A stretch of DNA of 64,000 bases from an uncultured Psychroserpens sp. (GCA_947489585.1 CANLEE010000010.1:62001-126000), one strand, 5' to 3'; counted from the first letter of the stretch, positions 1 through 11,207 are shown. Translations and numbers: made by a program. The notes: generated by a model from the letters alone, not told the origin.

Positions 1-123
1 AAGCAAATCCTTTTCGGAAACCGTAAACGCAATTAAACTTTGATTGATTTTAAGACTGTCTTGCTGACTAAAAGATGATAAAAAACTCGACAGAAGTAAT
101 AGGCTAAAGATTTTAGTTTTCAT
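1..123 (-). CDS. 5' end of an exported protein (partial, cut by the window edge)
   Basis: An open frame starts at the ATG at 123-121 and stays open for 41 codons to the left edge. The first residues read MKTKIFSLLLLSSFLSSFSQ, a typical flavobacterial signal peptide (basic start, hydrophobic core, SFSQ before the likely cleavage site), followed by QDSLKIN. The product is therefore exported to the periplasm, outer membrane or outside the cell. Only the N-terminus is visible, so no function can be given. Confidence 0.7.
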   Translation of the reverse strand, partial: MKTKIFSLLLLSSFLSSFSQQDSLKINQSLIAFTVSEKDLL

Positions 124-206
124 ATTTAAAAGTGGTCGATTAGTTTTGAAAAGTTAGAAAAAAATGAAAACACTTATTCCTAGTTTAACATTGATTTATG
201 TTAATT

Positions 207-833
207 TTAAGAAGGAAATCCTAGCATTGAGCCCATTCCAACAGTAAATAACCAACAGCCATAAACAGCATGTTCAACAGATACTAAGAGTGTCGATTTT
301 GTATTTATATAAGTGAGTGCAAAAAGAATTCCTCCAATAAAAGTTAGAATCATGACGAGCACATTTCCGAAGAAAATATGTGCCAAAGAAAATACTGTAG
401 CATTCAAAATAATGAAAAGCCTTTTATCCTTGAACAAACTTTGGTAGCGTTGAAAAAAGAAGGTACGGTATATTAATTCTTGCGGATACACAGAGAAAAA
501 ACTATAAATAAATAAAATCATCAACCATAGCAATGGCTTATTCAAAACCACCACAAAGAGGTTTGATTTATCTACAAACCACATATATAAAGTTGTGAGT
601 ATAGCAATTGCAGTAAGCTGAATTAGAGTTCGTTTAAAAAAATATTTCCAATTGAGATTTTGTGCAACTTTAAACTTGTTTTTCTCAACACGTAATAGCA
701 CAAATATGATGTATAGAAATCCAATAATTCCAATAATCATTTTGATCCAAACAGGATAATTAACTGCAAAACTCACAGGTACTATTATAAAAATGATAAA
801 GAATTCGGTAAGTTTATAAGCGATTGATTGCAT
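207..833 (-). CDS. CPBP-family intramembrane metalloprotease
   Basis: A 208-residue, very hydrophobic protein with about six membrane segments. It carries the pattern of CPBP (CAAX protease and bacteriocin-processing) glutamic proteases: QELIYR at residues 118-123, SLAH with His152, and a third polar position at His188 (VEHAVYG). Family members cleave membrane or prenylated substrates, or protect against peptides. The first motif is normally EExxxR; here its first Glu is Gln118, while Glu119 and Arg123 remain, so activity is plausible but not certain. The start ATG lies 19 bp past the stop of the Lrp gene on the same strand, so the two may be cotranscribed. The substrate is unknown. Confidence 0.72.
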   Translation of the reverse strand: MQSIAYKLTEFFIIFIIVPVSFAVNYPVWIKMIIGIIGFLYIIFVLLRVEKNKFKVAQNLNWKYFFKRTLIQLTAIAILTTLYMWFVDKSNLFVVVLNKPLLWLMILFIYSFFSVYPQELIYRTFFFQRYQSLFKDKRLFIILNATVFSLAHIFFGNVLVMILTFIGGILFALTYINTKSTLLVSVEHAVYGCWLFTVGMGSMLGFPS

Positions 834-851
834 GCTCTAAATATAAATAAA

Positions 852-1313
852 TTAGATGGTTATTGCAGTAGTGTGTTTTACTTCATTAATCATAAATGCG
901 CTATGCGTGCTCCCAATATGACTGATGGTTGTCAGCTTTTTAACCATAAACTCTCTAAATTCATCCATATCTGCAACTAAAACTTTTAAGAGGTAATCAT
1001 AATCACCACTAATATGATAGCATTCTAAAACCTCATCTAATTTGGTGACTTCTTTTTCAAAATCAACCACATAACTTTTTGTGTGCTGCAATAATTTAAT
1101 ACTACAAAATGTCACAAAGCCTTTATCTACAGCCTTTTTATCAATAAGTGCTACATAGTTAGAGATAATGCCTTCGCGTTCCAACTTTTTGATACGCTCA
1201 TAGACTGCAGTAACAGACAGGTTTAATTTGTTTGACAATTCTTTATTAGTTTGCTTGCTATCTTCTTGAAGAAAGTGTAACAATTTTTTATCAATTGCAT
1301 CCAGTTGTATCAT
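852..1313 (-). CDS. Lrp/AsnC-family transcriptional regulator
   Basis: A 153-residue protein with an N-terminal winged helix-turn-helix (about residues 5-60; recognition region near SVTAVYERIKKLEREG) and a C-terminal RAM effector-binding domain (about 65-145). The length is normal for the family, whose members bind amino acids and switch nearby genes. It is divergent from the PLP-dependent lyase at 1500, with 186 bp between the starts, an arrangement common when an Lrp protein controls an adjacent amino-acid catabolic gene. Methionine or another sulfur amino acid is a reasonable guess for the effector, but this is inference. Confidence 0.9.
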   Translation of the reverse strand: MIQLDAIDKKLLHFLQEDSKQTNKELSNKLNLSVTAVYERIKKLEREGIISNYVALIDKKAVDKGFVTFCSIKLLQHTKSYVVDFEKEVTKLDEVLECYHISGDYDYLLKVLVADMDEFREFMVKKLTTISHIGSTHSAFMINEVKHTTAITI

Positions 1314-1499
1314 TTTGAAAAATTTTCAGTTTTATAAATTGTAACTCAATAATTAAAACAAAAATAACTATTATAATCAATAATTATAGTTTTGTTTTCT
1401 AAATAAATAAATAATAATTGATATATAATCTAAATAATACGACATTTGAAGTGATTTTAACTAGGCTAAATAATATCTAGCCGTCTAAACTATATCCTA
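1314..1499. promoter_or_regulatory. Divergent control region between the Lrp regulator and the PLP lyase
   Basis: This AT-rich spacer separates two divergent starts. A -7-like box TAGTTTTG lies at 1387-1394 on the plus strand, and TATTTTTG lies on the minus strand at 1359-1366. Neither has a good TTG -33 partner. An imperfect inverted repeat at about 1366-1391 (AACTATTATAA and TAATTATAGTT around TCAA) lies between the two boxes and could be an Lrp-type operator. It is weak because random AT-rich DNA gives similar matches. Confidence 0.35.
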
Positions 1500-2726
1500 A
1501 TGGCTTTTAAACCAGCTAATAACATTCAAGACTTACAATATTTTGGAGAATTTGGAGGTGTTAATCCTTCTATCTCAGATTCGTCAACATATACATTTCT
1601 TTCAGCAAAAACAATGTTTGATACATTTGAAGGCAATGCAGATGGATGCTATTTATATTCGCGTCATTCGTCACCGTCTAATTTATATTTAGGTGAAGCG
1701 CTCGCGGCAATGGAAGGTACAGAAACAGCTAACGTTTCGGCTTCAGGAATGGGAGCAATTACACCCGTTTTAATGCAACTTTGCGGAGCAGGAGATCATA
1801 TTGTATCAAGTAGAACGATTTATGGAGGCACTTATGCTTTTCTTAAAAATTTTGCACCACGTTTCAATATTGAAACCTCTTTTGTAGACATCACAAAACT
1901 TGATATCGTTGAGGCAGCCATTACAAAAAACACAAAAGTTTTGTACTGTGAATCTGTAAGCAATCCATTACTTGAAGTAGCAGATATTAAAGGTTTGGCT
2001 GAGATTGCAAAACGACATAATTTAAAATTGGTCGTAGATAACACCTTCTCTCCTTTATCGATTTCTCCAGCTAGATTAGGAGCTGATGTTGTTATTCACA
2101 GTTTAACCAAGTTTATAAACGGTTCTAGTGATACTGTTGGTGGTGTAGTTTGCGGTAGTCAAGAATTTATAAATGAACTAAGAAATGTTAACGATGGTGC
2201 TTCAATGTTATTAGGATCTACAATGGATAGTCTTCGTGCATCTTCGGTATTAAAAAACCTTAGAACACTACATATTCGCATGCAGCAACATAGTTTTAAT
2301 GCAACTTTTTTAGCTGAAAAATTTGAGCAAGACGGATTAAGAACAGTATATCCTGGTTTACAATCTCATCTTTCACACCGTTTATTTAAATCGATGATGA
2401 ATGAAAAATACGGATTTGGAGGCATGCTTACCATAGATGTTGGGAGTTTAGATAAAGCCAATGAACTCATGGAAATGATGCAAGAAAAAAACTTGGGGTA
2501 TCTCGCTGTTAGTTTAGGGTTTTACAAAACACTATTTTCAGCGCCTGGAAGTTCAACGTCTTCGGAAATTCCTGAAGATGAACAACAAGCAATGGGGTTG
2601 AGTGATGGTTTAATTCGTTTTTCCATTGGACTAGATGCTGATATTGAACGCACATATCAAATCATGCGTGAATGCATGGAATCTCTTAATATTTTAGAAC
2701 ATAAAGAAGACGCAGTTTTAGCTTAG
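1500..2726 (+). CDS. Methionine gamma-lyase-like PLP-dependent enzyme (Cys/Met metabolism family)
   Basis: A 408-residue member of the Cys/Met-metabolism PLP family. Visible features are the substrate/phosphate region YLYSRHSSPS (about 51-60), the SASGMGAI loop (80-87), the cofactor Asp180 in VVDNTF, and the Schiff-base lysine Lys204 in SLTKFINGSSD. Family members eliminate or exchange groups on the side chain of methionine, cystathionine or homoserine esters. The overall pattern fits methionine gamma-lyase (methionine to methanethiol, ammonia and 2-oxobutyrate), but cystathionine gamma-synthase or lyase activity cannot be excluded from sequence. The divergent Lrp regulator at 852-1313 suggests control by amino-acid supply. 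Confidence 0.85.
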   Translation: MAFKPANNIQDLQYFGEFGGVNPSISDSSTYTFLSAKTMFDTFEGNADGCYLYSRHSSPSNLYLGEALAAMEGTETANVSASGMGAITPVLMQLCGAGDHIVSSRTIYGGTYAFLKNFAPRFNIETSFVDITKLDIVEAAITKNTKVLYCESVSNPLLEVADIKGLAEIAKRHNLKLVVDNTFSPLSISPARLGADVVIHSLTKFINGSSDTVGGVVCGSQEFINELRNVNDGASMLLGSTMDSLRASSVLKNLRTLHIRMQQHSFNATFLAEKFEQDGLRTVYPGLQSHLSHRLFKSMMNEKYGFGGMLTIDVGSLDKANELMEMMQEKNLGYLAVSLGFYKTLFSAPGSSTSSEIPEDEQQAMGLSDGLIRFSIGLDADIERTYQIMRECMESLNILEHKEDAVLA

Positions 2727-2747
2727 GATATCTAATAATTACTTTGT

Positions 2748-2781
2748 AAAAAAGCCTTTTGAATTATTTTAAAAGGCTTTT
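2748..2781. terminator. Bidirectional intrinsic terminator
   Basis: AAAAAAGCCTTTT and AAAAGGCTTTTA form a hairpin with A and T tracts on both sides, between the convergent genes ending at 2726 and 2780. It overlaps the stop codon of the leftward gene. Confidence 0.8.
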
Positions 2782-3802
2782 ATTTTCCTTTTAGCCGCTC
2801 CCAAAGTGCAGACATTGTAAAACTAAAATCGTCCATTTCGGGAACAAACGGTTTCATATCTAAGCGATTATCAACCGCATACAATTTCAAGTTAAAAACA
2901 GATTTATAGCCATCCTTGGTTTTAACTAAAGGGTATCGCAAATCATTATATAAAAACTCACCATCTTCTTGTGTCAAAACATTATAGTAGTCATTACTAA
3001 ACCATGCCAAATCTTTAATATCCTTATACTTTTCAGGTTTTAAATCTCTTATCTTCGGAATGGTTTTCCATTCTGAAAATTGATCGGATGCATCAAATAA
3101 TGAATAAAAACCAACCTCATAGCTATCATTAGTTTCTGCAATACCATACCATAATACATTATTAAAAATCGAAGGTTGAGCACTAAAACGCTCATATGAA
3201 ATACCTTTTTCAGTTAAAGACGATTTAAACACACTATCAATATAAAGCTTATTAAAAATTGTAAGTAGCATATAAACAGAGCTAATACCTAAACCAAGTT
3301 TTAACCAAAAGCGGCGTCTATTACTTTGACGGTTAAAAAACATTAAAACGATGATGCAAATCAAAAAAGGTACAGTATACAATGGATCAGCAACAGCAAT
3401 ATTATTAAAGGCCACACGATAATTTGAAAAAGGTGCAAACAATTGTGTACCGTAAGGTGTAAAACAATCTAAAATTGGATGTGTAAATAAAGACCAGAAA
3501 AATAAAGAAATCCAATCCTTTTGTGTGGTAGTATCTAAACGTTTTCCAGAATTGTATAATTTATGAACCAGCCAACCTAATACAAAAGCAGCTAAGATTG
3601 AAAACAGAATTGAATGCATAAAACCTCTATGAAATAACATTGCATCAATTTCATTGTGGTGCAAAAGACTACCAACAAATACATCTAAATCTGGGATAGT
3701 TCCTCCAATGGCTCCAAATAATAAAGCTCTATTACCTATTTTTCTACCCAGAACGGCTTCTCCACAGGCAGCTCCTAAAACAATTTGAGTTAATGAATCC
3801 AT
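2780..3802 (-). CDS. YdjM/DUF457-type membrane-bound metal-dependent hydrolase
   Basis: A 340-residue protein starting MDSLTQIVLGAACGEA, with the conserved acidic and His pattern of the YdjM family (IPDLD near residues 36-40, HRGFMHS near 58-64, then HPILDCFTPYGTQLF). There are about five membrane segments in the first 190 residues and a soluble C-terminal half facing one side of the membrane. The family is called metal-dependent hydrolase from its conserved His/Asp residues; the substrate is not established. A -7 box TACTTTTG lies on the minus strand at 3825-3832, 22 bp before the start codon. Confidence 0.8.
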   Translation of the reverse strand: MDSLTQIVLGAACGEAVLGRKIGNRALLFGAIGGTIPDLDVFVGSLLHHNEIDAMLFHRGFMHSILFSILAAFVLGWLVHKLYNSGKRLDTTTQKDWISLFFWSLFTHPILDCFTPYGTQLFAPFSNYRVAFNNIAVADPLYTVPFLICIIVLMFFNRQSNRRRFWLKLGLGISSVYMLLTIFNKLYIDSVFKSSLTEKGISYERFSAQPSIFNNVLWYGIAETNDSYEVGFYSLFDASDQFSEWKTIPKIRDLKPEKYKDIKDLAWFSNDYYNVLTQEDGEFLYNDLRYPLVKTKDGYKSVFNLKLYAVDNRLDMKPFVPEMDDFSFTMSALWERLKGK

Positions 3803-3904
3803 TTACATTTTGAGAATTGAAATGCAAAAGTACGGAACAATTATGATTTGCAGAATAGCCAACATTATTGTAACATTACAAGAACTAACTATGATTAAAA
3901 TCAA

Positions 3905-5377
3905 ATGAGCGACGACAATAATATTTCAGAATTTAAAGCTAATGATCAAAACATCATTGAAAACAAGGAGCTAAATTTCTTCGAAGCATTAATTCCTGTT
4001 ATTATTCTCATGGGAATGCTTTTCTATAATGTGATTTTTGCTGATGGCGCAATGCTTGGTGATTATTCAAATCAAATTATATTACTACTTGGAGGTGTTG
4101 TTGCAGCCATAGTTGGCTTTTTTAACAAAGTAACTTTTGGTAGAATGCTCACAGAAATCTGGGAAAACCTTAAAAGTGTTTTTATTCCAATTATGATTTT
4201 ATTTTTAGTTGGTGCGCTAGCTGGCACATGGCTTATAAGTGGTGTCATTCCTGCAATGGTCTATTATGGATTACAAGTGTTAAGTCCAGACATATTTTTA
4301 CCCGCCTCAGTTATCATTGCTGCAGTCATCTCTATTGCTACAGGAAGTTCTTGGACGACCTCAGCTACGGTTGGTATTGCATTAGTTGGTATTGGTACAG
4401 CTTTAGGTATTCATCCAGGTATGATTGCAGGTGCAGTTATTTCTGGTGCTTATTTTGGAGATAAAATGTCGCCTTTAAGCGATACAACCAACCTTGCTCC
4501 TGCCATGGCTGGAACCGATTTATTTACGCATATCAAATACATGGCATTCACAACAGTTCCAACTATTATTGTGACATTAATTGTCTTTGGGATTTTAAGT
4601 GCTACAATAGAAACTTCTGGAAGTGCAGATATTAGTAATCTTTTAGGCACAATCGATAACACTTTTAATATTTCCCCATGGTTATTTTTAGTTCCAGGGT
4701 TAGTAGTCGCTTTGATTTTATTTAAAACAAAGCCACTAATTGCTTTAGGAGCAGGTGTTATTTTGGCATGTGTATTTGCCTTTATTTTTCAGCCCGAAAT
4801 TTTAGACGCTTTATCTGATTCTAAAACAGGTGCTATTGTTAATTCAATATTTACAGATACCAATATTATAACTGAAAATGAAAAACTCAATGATTTATTT
4901 TCTGCTGGTGGAATGAATGGCATGCTTTGGACTATTTACCTTATTATTTGTGCTATGGTGTTTGGAGGCATCATGGATGGCATAGGTGCTTTAGCTAAAA
5001 TCACTAAAGCCTTATTATCTGTAGCGACGAGTATCTTTGGTTTATTTGCAAGTACAGTTGTGAGCTGTTTAGGATTAAACATTGTTGCTTCAGATCAATA
5101 CCTTGCTTTAGTTATTCCAGGAAAGATGTTTAAAAAAGCTTATGAAGACAGAGGTCTTGCTCCTGAAAATTTAAGTAGAACACTTGAAGATTCAGGAACA
5201 GTAACGTCTGTACTTATCCCATGGAACACTTGTGGCGCTTATCAATCTGGTGTTTTAGGTGTTGGTGTAGGTGAATATTTCTTCTATGCAGTTTTCAATT
5301 GGTTAAGTCCATTTACTACATTATTATTTGCCGCTTTTAGAATAAAAATTAGACAAATTTCAGGCAAATTAGCTTAA
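3905..5377 (+). CDS. nhaC: NhaC-family Na+/H+ antiporter
   Basis: A 490-residue inner-membrane protein with about 11-12 hydrophobic segments. The diagnostic stretch GDKMSPLSDTTN near residues 187-198 and the preceding ATGSSWTTSATVG are typical of NhaC antiporters, which exchange Na+ for H+ and help marine bacteria keep cytoplasmic sodium low and pH stable. A polar N-terminus of about 25 residues precedes the first membrane segment. It is divergent from the YdjM-type gene and not obviously in an operon. Some family members exchange malate/lactate (MleN) or other ions, so the exact substrate is inferred. Confidence 0.88.
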   Translation: MSDDNNISEFKANDQNIIENKELNFFEALIPVIILMGMLFYNVIFADGAMLGDYSNQIILLLGGVVAAIVGFFNKVTFGRMLTEIWENLKSVFIPIMILFLVGALAGTWLISGVIPAMVYYGLQVLSPDIFLPASVIIAAVISIATGSSWTTSATVGIALVGIGTALGIHPGMIAGAVISGAYFGDKMSPLSDTTNLAPAMAGTDLFTHIKYMAFTTVPTIIVTLIVFGILSATIETSGSADISNLLGTIDNTFNISPWLFLVPGLVVALILFKTKPLIALGAGVILACVFAFIFQPEILDALSDSKTGAIVNSIFTDTNIITENEKLNDLFSAGGMNGMLWTIYLIICAMVFGGIMDGIGALAKITKALLSVATSIFGLFASTVVSCLGLNIVASDQYLALVIPGKMFKKAYEDRGLAPENLSRTLEDSGTVTSVLIPWNTCGAYQSGVLGVGVGEYFFYAVFNWLSPFTTLLFAAFRIKIRQISGKLA

Positions 5378-5406
5378 ACTATTATTTCATAAATTTTTAA
5401 AATACT

Positions 5407-5442
5407 TATGCATTGTCAATCTTATGGCAATGCATATCTTTG
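5407..5442 (+). promoter_or_regulatory. Peroxiredoxin promoter with an embedded perfect inverted repeat
   Basis: A Bacteroidota promoter is visible: TTG at 5413-5415, a 19-bp spacer, and TATCTTTG at 5435-5442. The start of transcription should fall about 5-7 bp further on, leaving a leader of about 35 nt before the ATG at 5483. A perfect 9-bp inverted repeat, TATGCATTG (5407-5415) and CAATGCATA (5428-5436), has one arm over the -33 element and the other over the -7 box. It is well placed to bind a dimeric repressor, perhaps one sensing peroxide or iron; the regulator is unknown. Confidence 0.72.
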
Positions 5443-5482
5443 CACCCAAATTTAAATTTAACTCAAAAAAAACATATTAAAA

Positions 5483-6121
5483 ATGGCTGTATTAGTAGGA
5501 AAAAAAGCACCTCAATTTAATGCACAAGCGGTTGTAAATGGTCGTGAATTTGTAGATAACTTTTCTTTAGATCAATTCATTGGAAAGAAGCATGTTGTAT
5601 TATTCTTTTACCCAAAAGATTTCACATTTGTTTGTCCAACGGAATTACATGCTTTTCAAGAAAAGTTAGACGCATTCAAATCTAGAAATACTGAAATCGT
5701 TGCTGTATCTACAGATACTGAACAATCGCATTTTGGCTGGTTACAATTAGAAAAAAATCAAGGAGGCATTAAAGGCATTACGTATCCTTTAGTTGCTGAT
5801 ACTAATAAAACCATCTCTACAAACTATGATGTTTTAGCTGGAGATTATTTTTATGATGACAATAACATGCTTCAAGCTGAGGGTGAACTAATTGCTTACA
5901 GAGGTTTATTCTTAATTGATAAGGAAGGTGTTGTACGTCATCAAATCGTTAACGATTTACCTTTAGGAAGAAATGTAGATGAAGCTTTGCGTATGGTTGA
6001 TGCTTTACAATTTGTAGAAGAAAATGGTGAAGTTTGTCCAGCTAACTGGAATAAAGGAAAAGTAGGAATGCAAGCAACACATGAAGGTGTAGCCGAATTT
6101 TTAGAAAAACACGTGAACTAG
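5483..6121 (+). CDS. Typical 2-Cys peroxiredoxin (AhpC/Prx1 class)
   Basis: A 212-residue cytoplasmic peroxidase that reduces hydrogen peroxide and organic hydroperoxides using thiol electrons. The peroxidatic Cys51 sits in DFTFVCPTELHAFQ and the resolving Cys185 in GEVCPANW, so it is a typical two-cysteine enzyme. The length matches the AhpC/Prx1 group. No AhpF partner is nearby, so thioredoxin or another reductase probably supplies electrons. It is followed by a strong terminator and faces the ankyrin and KatG genes, forming a peroxide-defence cluster. Its promoter contains a striking inverted repeat that may be an operator. Confidence 0.95.
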   Translation: MAVLVGKKAPQFNAQAVVNGREFVDNFSLDQFIGKKHVVLFFYPKDFTFVCPTELHAFQEKLDAFKSRNTEIVAVSTDTEQSHFGWLQLEKNQGGIKGITYPLVADTNKTISTNYDVLAGDYFYDDNNMLQAEGELIAYRGLFLIDKEGVVRHQIVNDLPLGRNVDEALRMVDALQFVEENGEVCPANWNKGKVGMQATHEGVAEFLEKHVN

Positions 6122-6137
6122 TTTTGTTCATTCATAT

Positions 6138-6173
6138 AAAAAAAGCCGCTTCCAATGGAGTGGCTTTTTTTTT
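6138..6173. terminator. Bidirectional intrinsic terminator
   Basis: An A tract, GCCGCT, an 8-base loop, AGTGGC and a run of eight T lie between the convergent peroxiredoxin and ankyrin genes. It can serve both strands. Confidence 0.85.
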
Positions 6174-6180
6174 ATAACTT

Positions 6181-6651
6181 CTATTGAAGTAGTTTTAATA
6201 GATTACTAAATCCCTTTTCTTTTGCATGGTCATAAGCTGTTCTACCATCATTGTCACTAATTGTCTTATCAGCACCTTTCTGTAAGAGTAGTTTAATAAT
6301 TGCCTCTTTATTATACATGGCAGCAAAAATTAAAGGCGTCGTTCCCATATGATTCCTCGCATTAATATTTGCACCATTTTCAATTAAAATCGTTGCTAAT
6401 GTTTCATTTCCTTTAAAACAAACTCCAATTAAAGCTGTATTCCCAGTAGCATCTTTAGCATCAACTTCGGCATAGTGTTCAATTAACATTTTTGTAGCTT
6501 TTTCATTGTCAAAATACGTTGCGAAAATCAATGGTGTAAAACCTCTTGAGTCTTTAGCATCTACTAGCTTAGAGTTAGCACTTATAAGTGCTTCAAGTTT
6601 TTCGCTATCTTGAGTTCTTAGGGCTTGAAAAAGTAATTCAATAGTTGTCAT
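6181..6651 (-). CDS. Ankyrin-repeat protein downstream of katG
   Basis: A 156-residue protein made almost wholly of about four ankyrin repeats (units such as GFTPLIFATYFDNEKATKML, GNTALIGVCFKGNETL and GTTPLIFAAMYNKEAIIKLL), with no signal peptide. Ankyrin repeats bind other proteins. The gene lies 73 bp downstream of katG on the same strand, with an intrinsic terminator in between. In Pseudomonas aeruginosa the ankyrin protein AnkB is encoded beside katB and supports catalase activity; by analogy this protein may assist KatG or haem handling. It is cytoplasmic here, which differs from the AnkB case, so the analogy is only suggestive. Confidence 0.85.
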   Translation of the reverse strand: MTTIELLFQALRTQDSEKLEALISANSKLVDAKDSRGFTPLIFATYFDNEKATKMLIEHYAEVDAKDATGNTALIGVCFKGNETLATILIENGANINARNHMGTTPLIFAAMYNKEAIIKLLLQKGADKTISDNDGRTAYDHAKEKGFSNLLKLLQ

Positions 6652-6670
6652 TCCTTTATGCTGTTAAATT

Positions 6671-6704
6671 AAAAAAAGGAATGAGCACAAACGGCTCACT
6701 CCTT
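6671..6704 (-). terminator. Intrinsic terminator between katG and the ankyrin gene
   Basis: On the minus strand an 11-bp stem (AAGGAGTGAGC with GCTCATTCCTT, one G-T pair, 7-base loop) is followed by a run of T. It lies after the katG stop and before the ankyrin start, so the ankyrin gene would be expressed by partial read-through or from its own promoter. Confidence 0.75.
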
Positions 6705-6724
6705 CTCTTTAAGTATCATTAAAA

Positions 6725-9310
<2,586 letters not shown>

Positions 9311-9547
9311 ATGTCAGACACAACTTATAACAAAATATTTTCTGGAAGTTTCATTATTGTACAATTAGCAATGGATAGATTAAGTAGCGCAGGAATTAAT
9401 GCCATAATAAAAGATGAATCTGAATCTGGACGATTAGGAGGCTTTGGCGCTGCTATTCAAGGTTATCAAGAACTATATGTAAGTGATGAAGAGCTTGAGC
9501 AAGCACAAGCTATCATTGAAAGTGTAAATGAAGATTTAGCTTCTTAA
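9311..9547 (+). CDS. DUF2007 putative signal-transducing protein
   Basis: A 78-residue soluble protein of the DUF2007 type. It shows the usual beta-alpha-beta pattern: a short strand (FSGSFIIVQLAMDRL), the helix and loop AGINAIIKDE, and a final ferredoxin-like element (ELYVSDEELEQAQAIIES). Family members are small single-domain proteins of unknown function, sometimes linked to a zinc ribbon, which is missing here. It is convergent with the ABC-F gene with 34 bp between, and no partner gene is evident. Confidence 0.75.
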   Translation: MSDTTYNKIFSGSFIIVQLAMDRLSSAGINAIIKDESESGRLGGFGAAIQGYQELYVSDEELEQAQAIIESVNEDLAS

Positions 9548-9581
9548 AATTATAACTTTCTGAAGAAAACCTTTTATAAGA

Positions 9582-11207
9582 CTATGCTGTAACGGTATAC
9601 ATCTTTTCACGTAATTCTTTAATCTTCTTATCATTCATGTACTCATCAAATGTCATATAGCGATCAATAATACCACTTGGAGTTAATTCAATAACTCTGT
9701 TGGCAACTGTTTGTGCAAATTCGTGATCATGAGTTGTAAACAAAACTGTTCCTTTAAAGTTTTTAAGAGAATTATTAAATGCTGTAATACTTTCTAAATC
9801 TAGGTGATTTGTTGGTTCATCGAGCATTAATACATTTGCTCTAACCATCATCATACGACTTAACATGCAACGCACTTTTTCTCCTCCAGAAAGCACATTT
9901 GATGTTTTTAAAGCTTCTTCTCCACTAAAAATCATCTTTCCTAAGAAACCTCTAATATAAACTTCTTCGCGCTCTTCTTCGGTTGTTGCCCATTGACGAA
10001 GCCAATCTACTAGTGACAAATTATTATCAAAATACTCACTATTATCTAATGGCAAATACGACTGAGAAGTCGTAACTCCCCAAGCAAATTTACCAGCGTC
10101 GGGTTTTTCTTTATTATTAATAATTTGATAAAAAGCTGTAGTAGCTCTAGAATCTTTAGAAAACAATACTACTTTATCACCTTTATTAAGGTTGATATCT
10201 ATTTTTCTAAATAAATCTTCACCTTCAATTGAAGCTGCTAAGCCTTCAATATTTAAAATTTGATCTCCAGCTTCACGATCACGTTCAAAAATTATGGCTG
10301 GATAACGGCGGCTAGATCTTTTTATATCAGCAATGTTTAGCTTTTCGATCATTTTCTTTCTACTTGTTGCTTGTTTAGACTTAGCAACATTGGCAGAGAA
10401 ACGTCTAATAAACTCTTCTAATTCTTTTTTCTTTTCTTCTGCTTTCTTGTTTTGTTGCGCATGCTGTCTAGCTGCTAACTGAGATGACTCATACCAGAAT
10501 GTATAGTTACCAGAGAAGTGATTAATTTTTCCAAAATCAATATCAGAAATATGAGTACAAACTGCATCTAAAAAGTGCCTGTCGTGAGATACAACTATGA
10601 CACAGTTATCGTAATTTGCTAAGAAGTTTTCTAACCAAGAGATGGTTTCATAATCTAAATCATTGGTAGGCTCATCCATAATTAATACATCTGGATTACC
10701 GAACAATGCTTGTGCTAAAAGTACGCGTACTTTTTGTTTTCCATCTAAATCTTTCATTAAGGTGTAATGAAATTCTTCTTTGATACCTAAATTAGATAAC
10801 ATTGCTGCTGCATCACTATCGGCATTCCACCCGTTCATTTCTTCAAATGCAACTTGAAGTTCTCCAATTTTCTCGGCATTTTCATCTGTATACTCAGCAT
10901 AAAGTGCATCAATCTCTGACTTTAACTTAAATAAAGGTTTATTCCCCATTATTATGGTTTCTAAAACTGTATGCTCGTCATATAAATTATGATTTTGCTC
11001 CAAAACAGACATTCGCTTACCTGGTTCTAAATGAATATGTCCAGACGTTGGATCCTGTTTCCCTGCAATAATATTCAAAAATGTTGATTTCCCTGCACCA
11101 TTAGCTCCAATGATTCCATAGCAATTTCCGTTATTAAACGTTGTATTGACTTCATCAAAAAGTACTCGTTTTCCGAATTGAACTGAAAGGTTTGATACTG
11201 ATAACAT
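9582..11207 (-). CDS. ABC-F family ATPase (ribosome-associated), with a degenerate second nucleotide site
   Basis: A 541-residue soluble protein with two ABC domains and no membrane segment, typical of ABC-F translation factors such as EttA, Uup and YbiT, which act in the ribosomal E site. Domain 1 has a normal Walker A (GANGAGKST, near residues 34-42) and VLIMDEPTNDLD, but a weak signature (LDGKQKVRV). Domain 2 has a good signature (LSGGEKVRC) and VLMLDEPTNHLD, but its Walker A is replaced by SKDSRATTAF. The linker (about 240-310) is rich in Lys and Arg. The same loss seems usual in one Bacteroidota subgroup, so it is probably ancestral. A housekeeping role is more likely than antibiotic resistance. 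Confidence 0.88.
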   Translation of the reverse strand: MLSVSNLSVQFGKRVLFDEVNTTFNNGNCYGIIGANGAGKSTFLNIIAGKQDPTSGHIHLEPGKRMSVLEQNHNLYDEHTVLETIIMGNKPLFKLKSEIDALYAEYTDENAEKIGELQVAFEEMNGWNADSDAAAMLSNLGIKEEFHYTLMKDLDGKQKVRVLLAQALFGNPDVLIMDEPTNDLDYETISWLENFLANYDNCVIVVSHDRHFLDAVCTHISDIDFGKINHFSGNYTFWYESSQLAARQHAQQNKKAEEKKKELEEFIRRFSANVAKSKQATSRKKMIEKLNIADIKRSSRRYPAIIFERDREAGDQILNIEGLAASIEGEDLFRKIDINLNKGDKVVLFSKDSRATTAFYQIINNKEKPDAGKFAWGVTTSQSYLPLDNSEYFDNNLSLVDWLRQWATTEEEREEVYIRGFLGKMIFSGEEALKTSNVLSGGEKVRCMLSRMMMVRANVLMLDEPTNHLDLESITAFNNSLKNFKGTVLFTTHDHEFAQTVANRVIELTPSGIIDRYMTFDEYMNDKKIKELREKMYTVTA

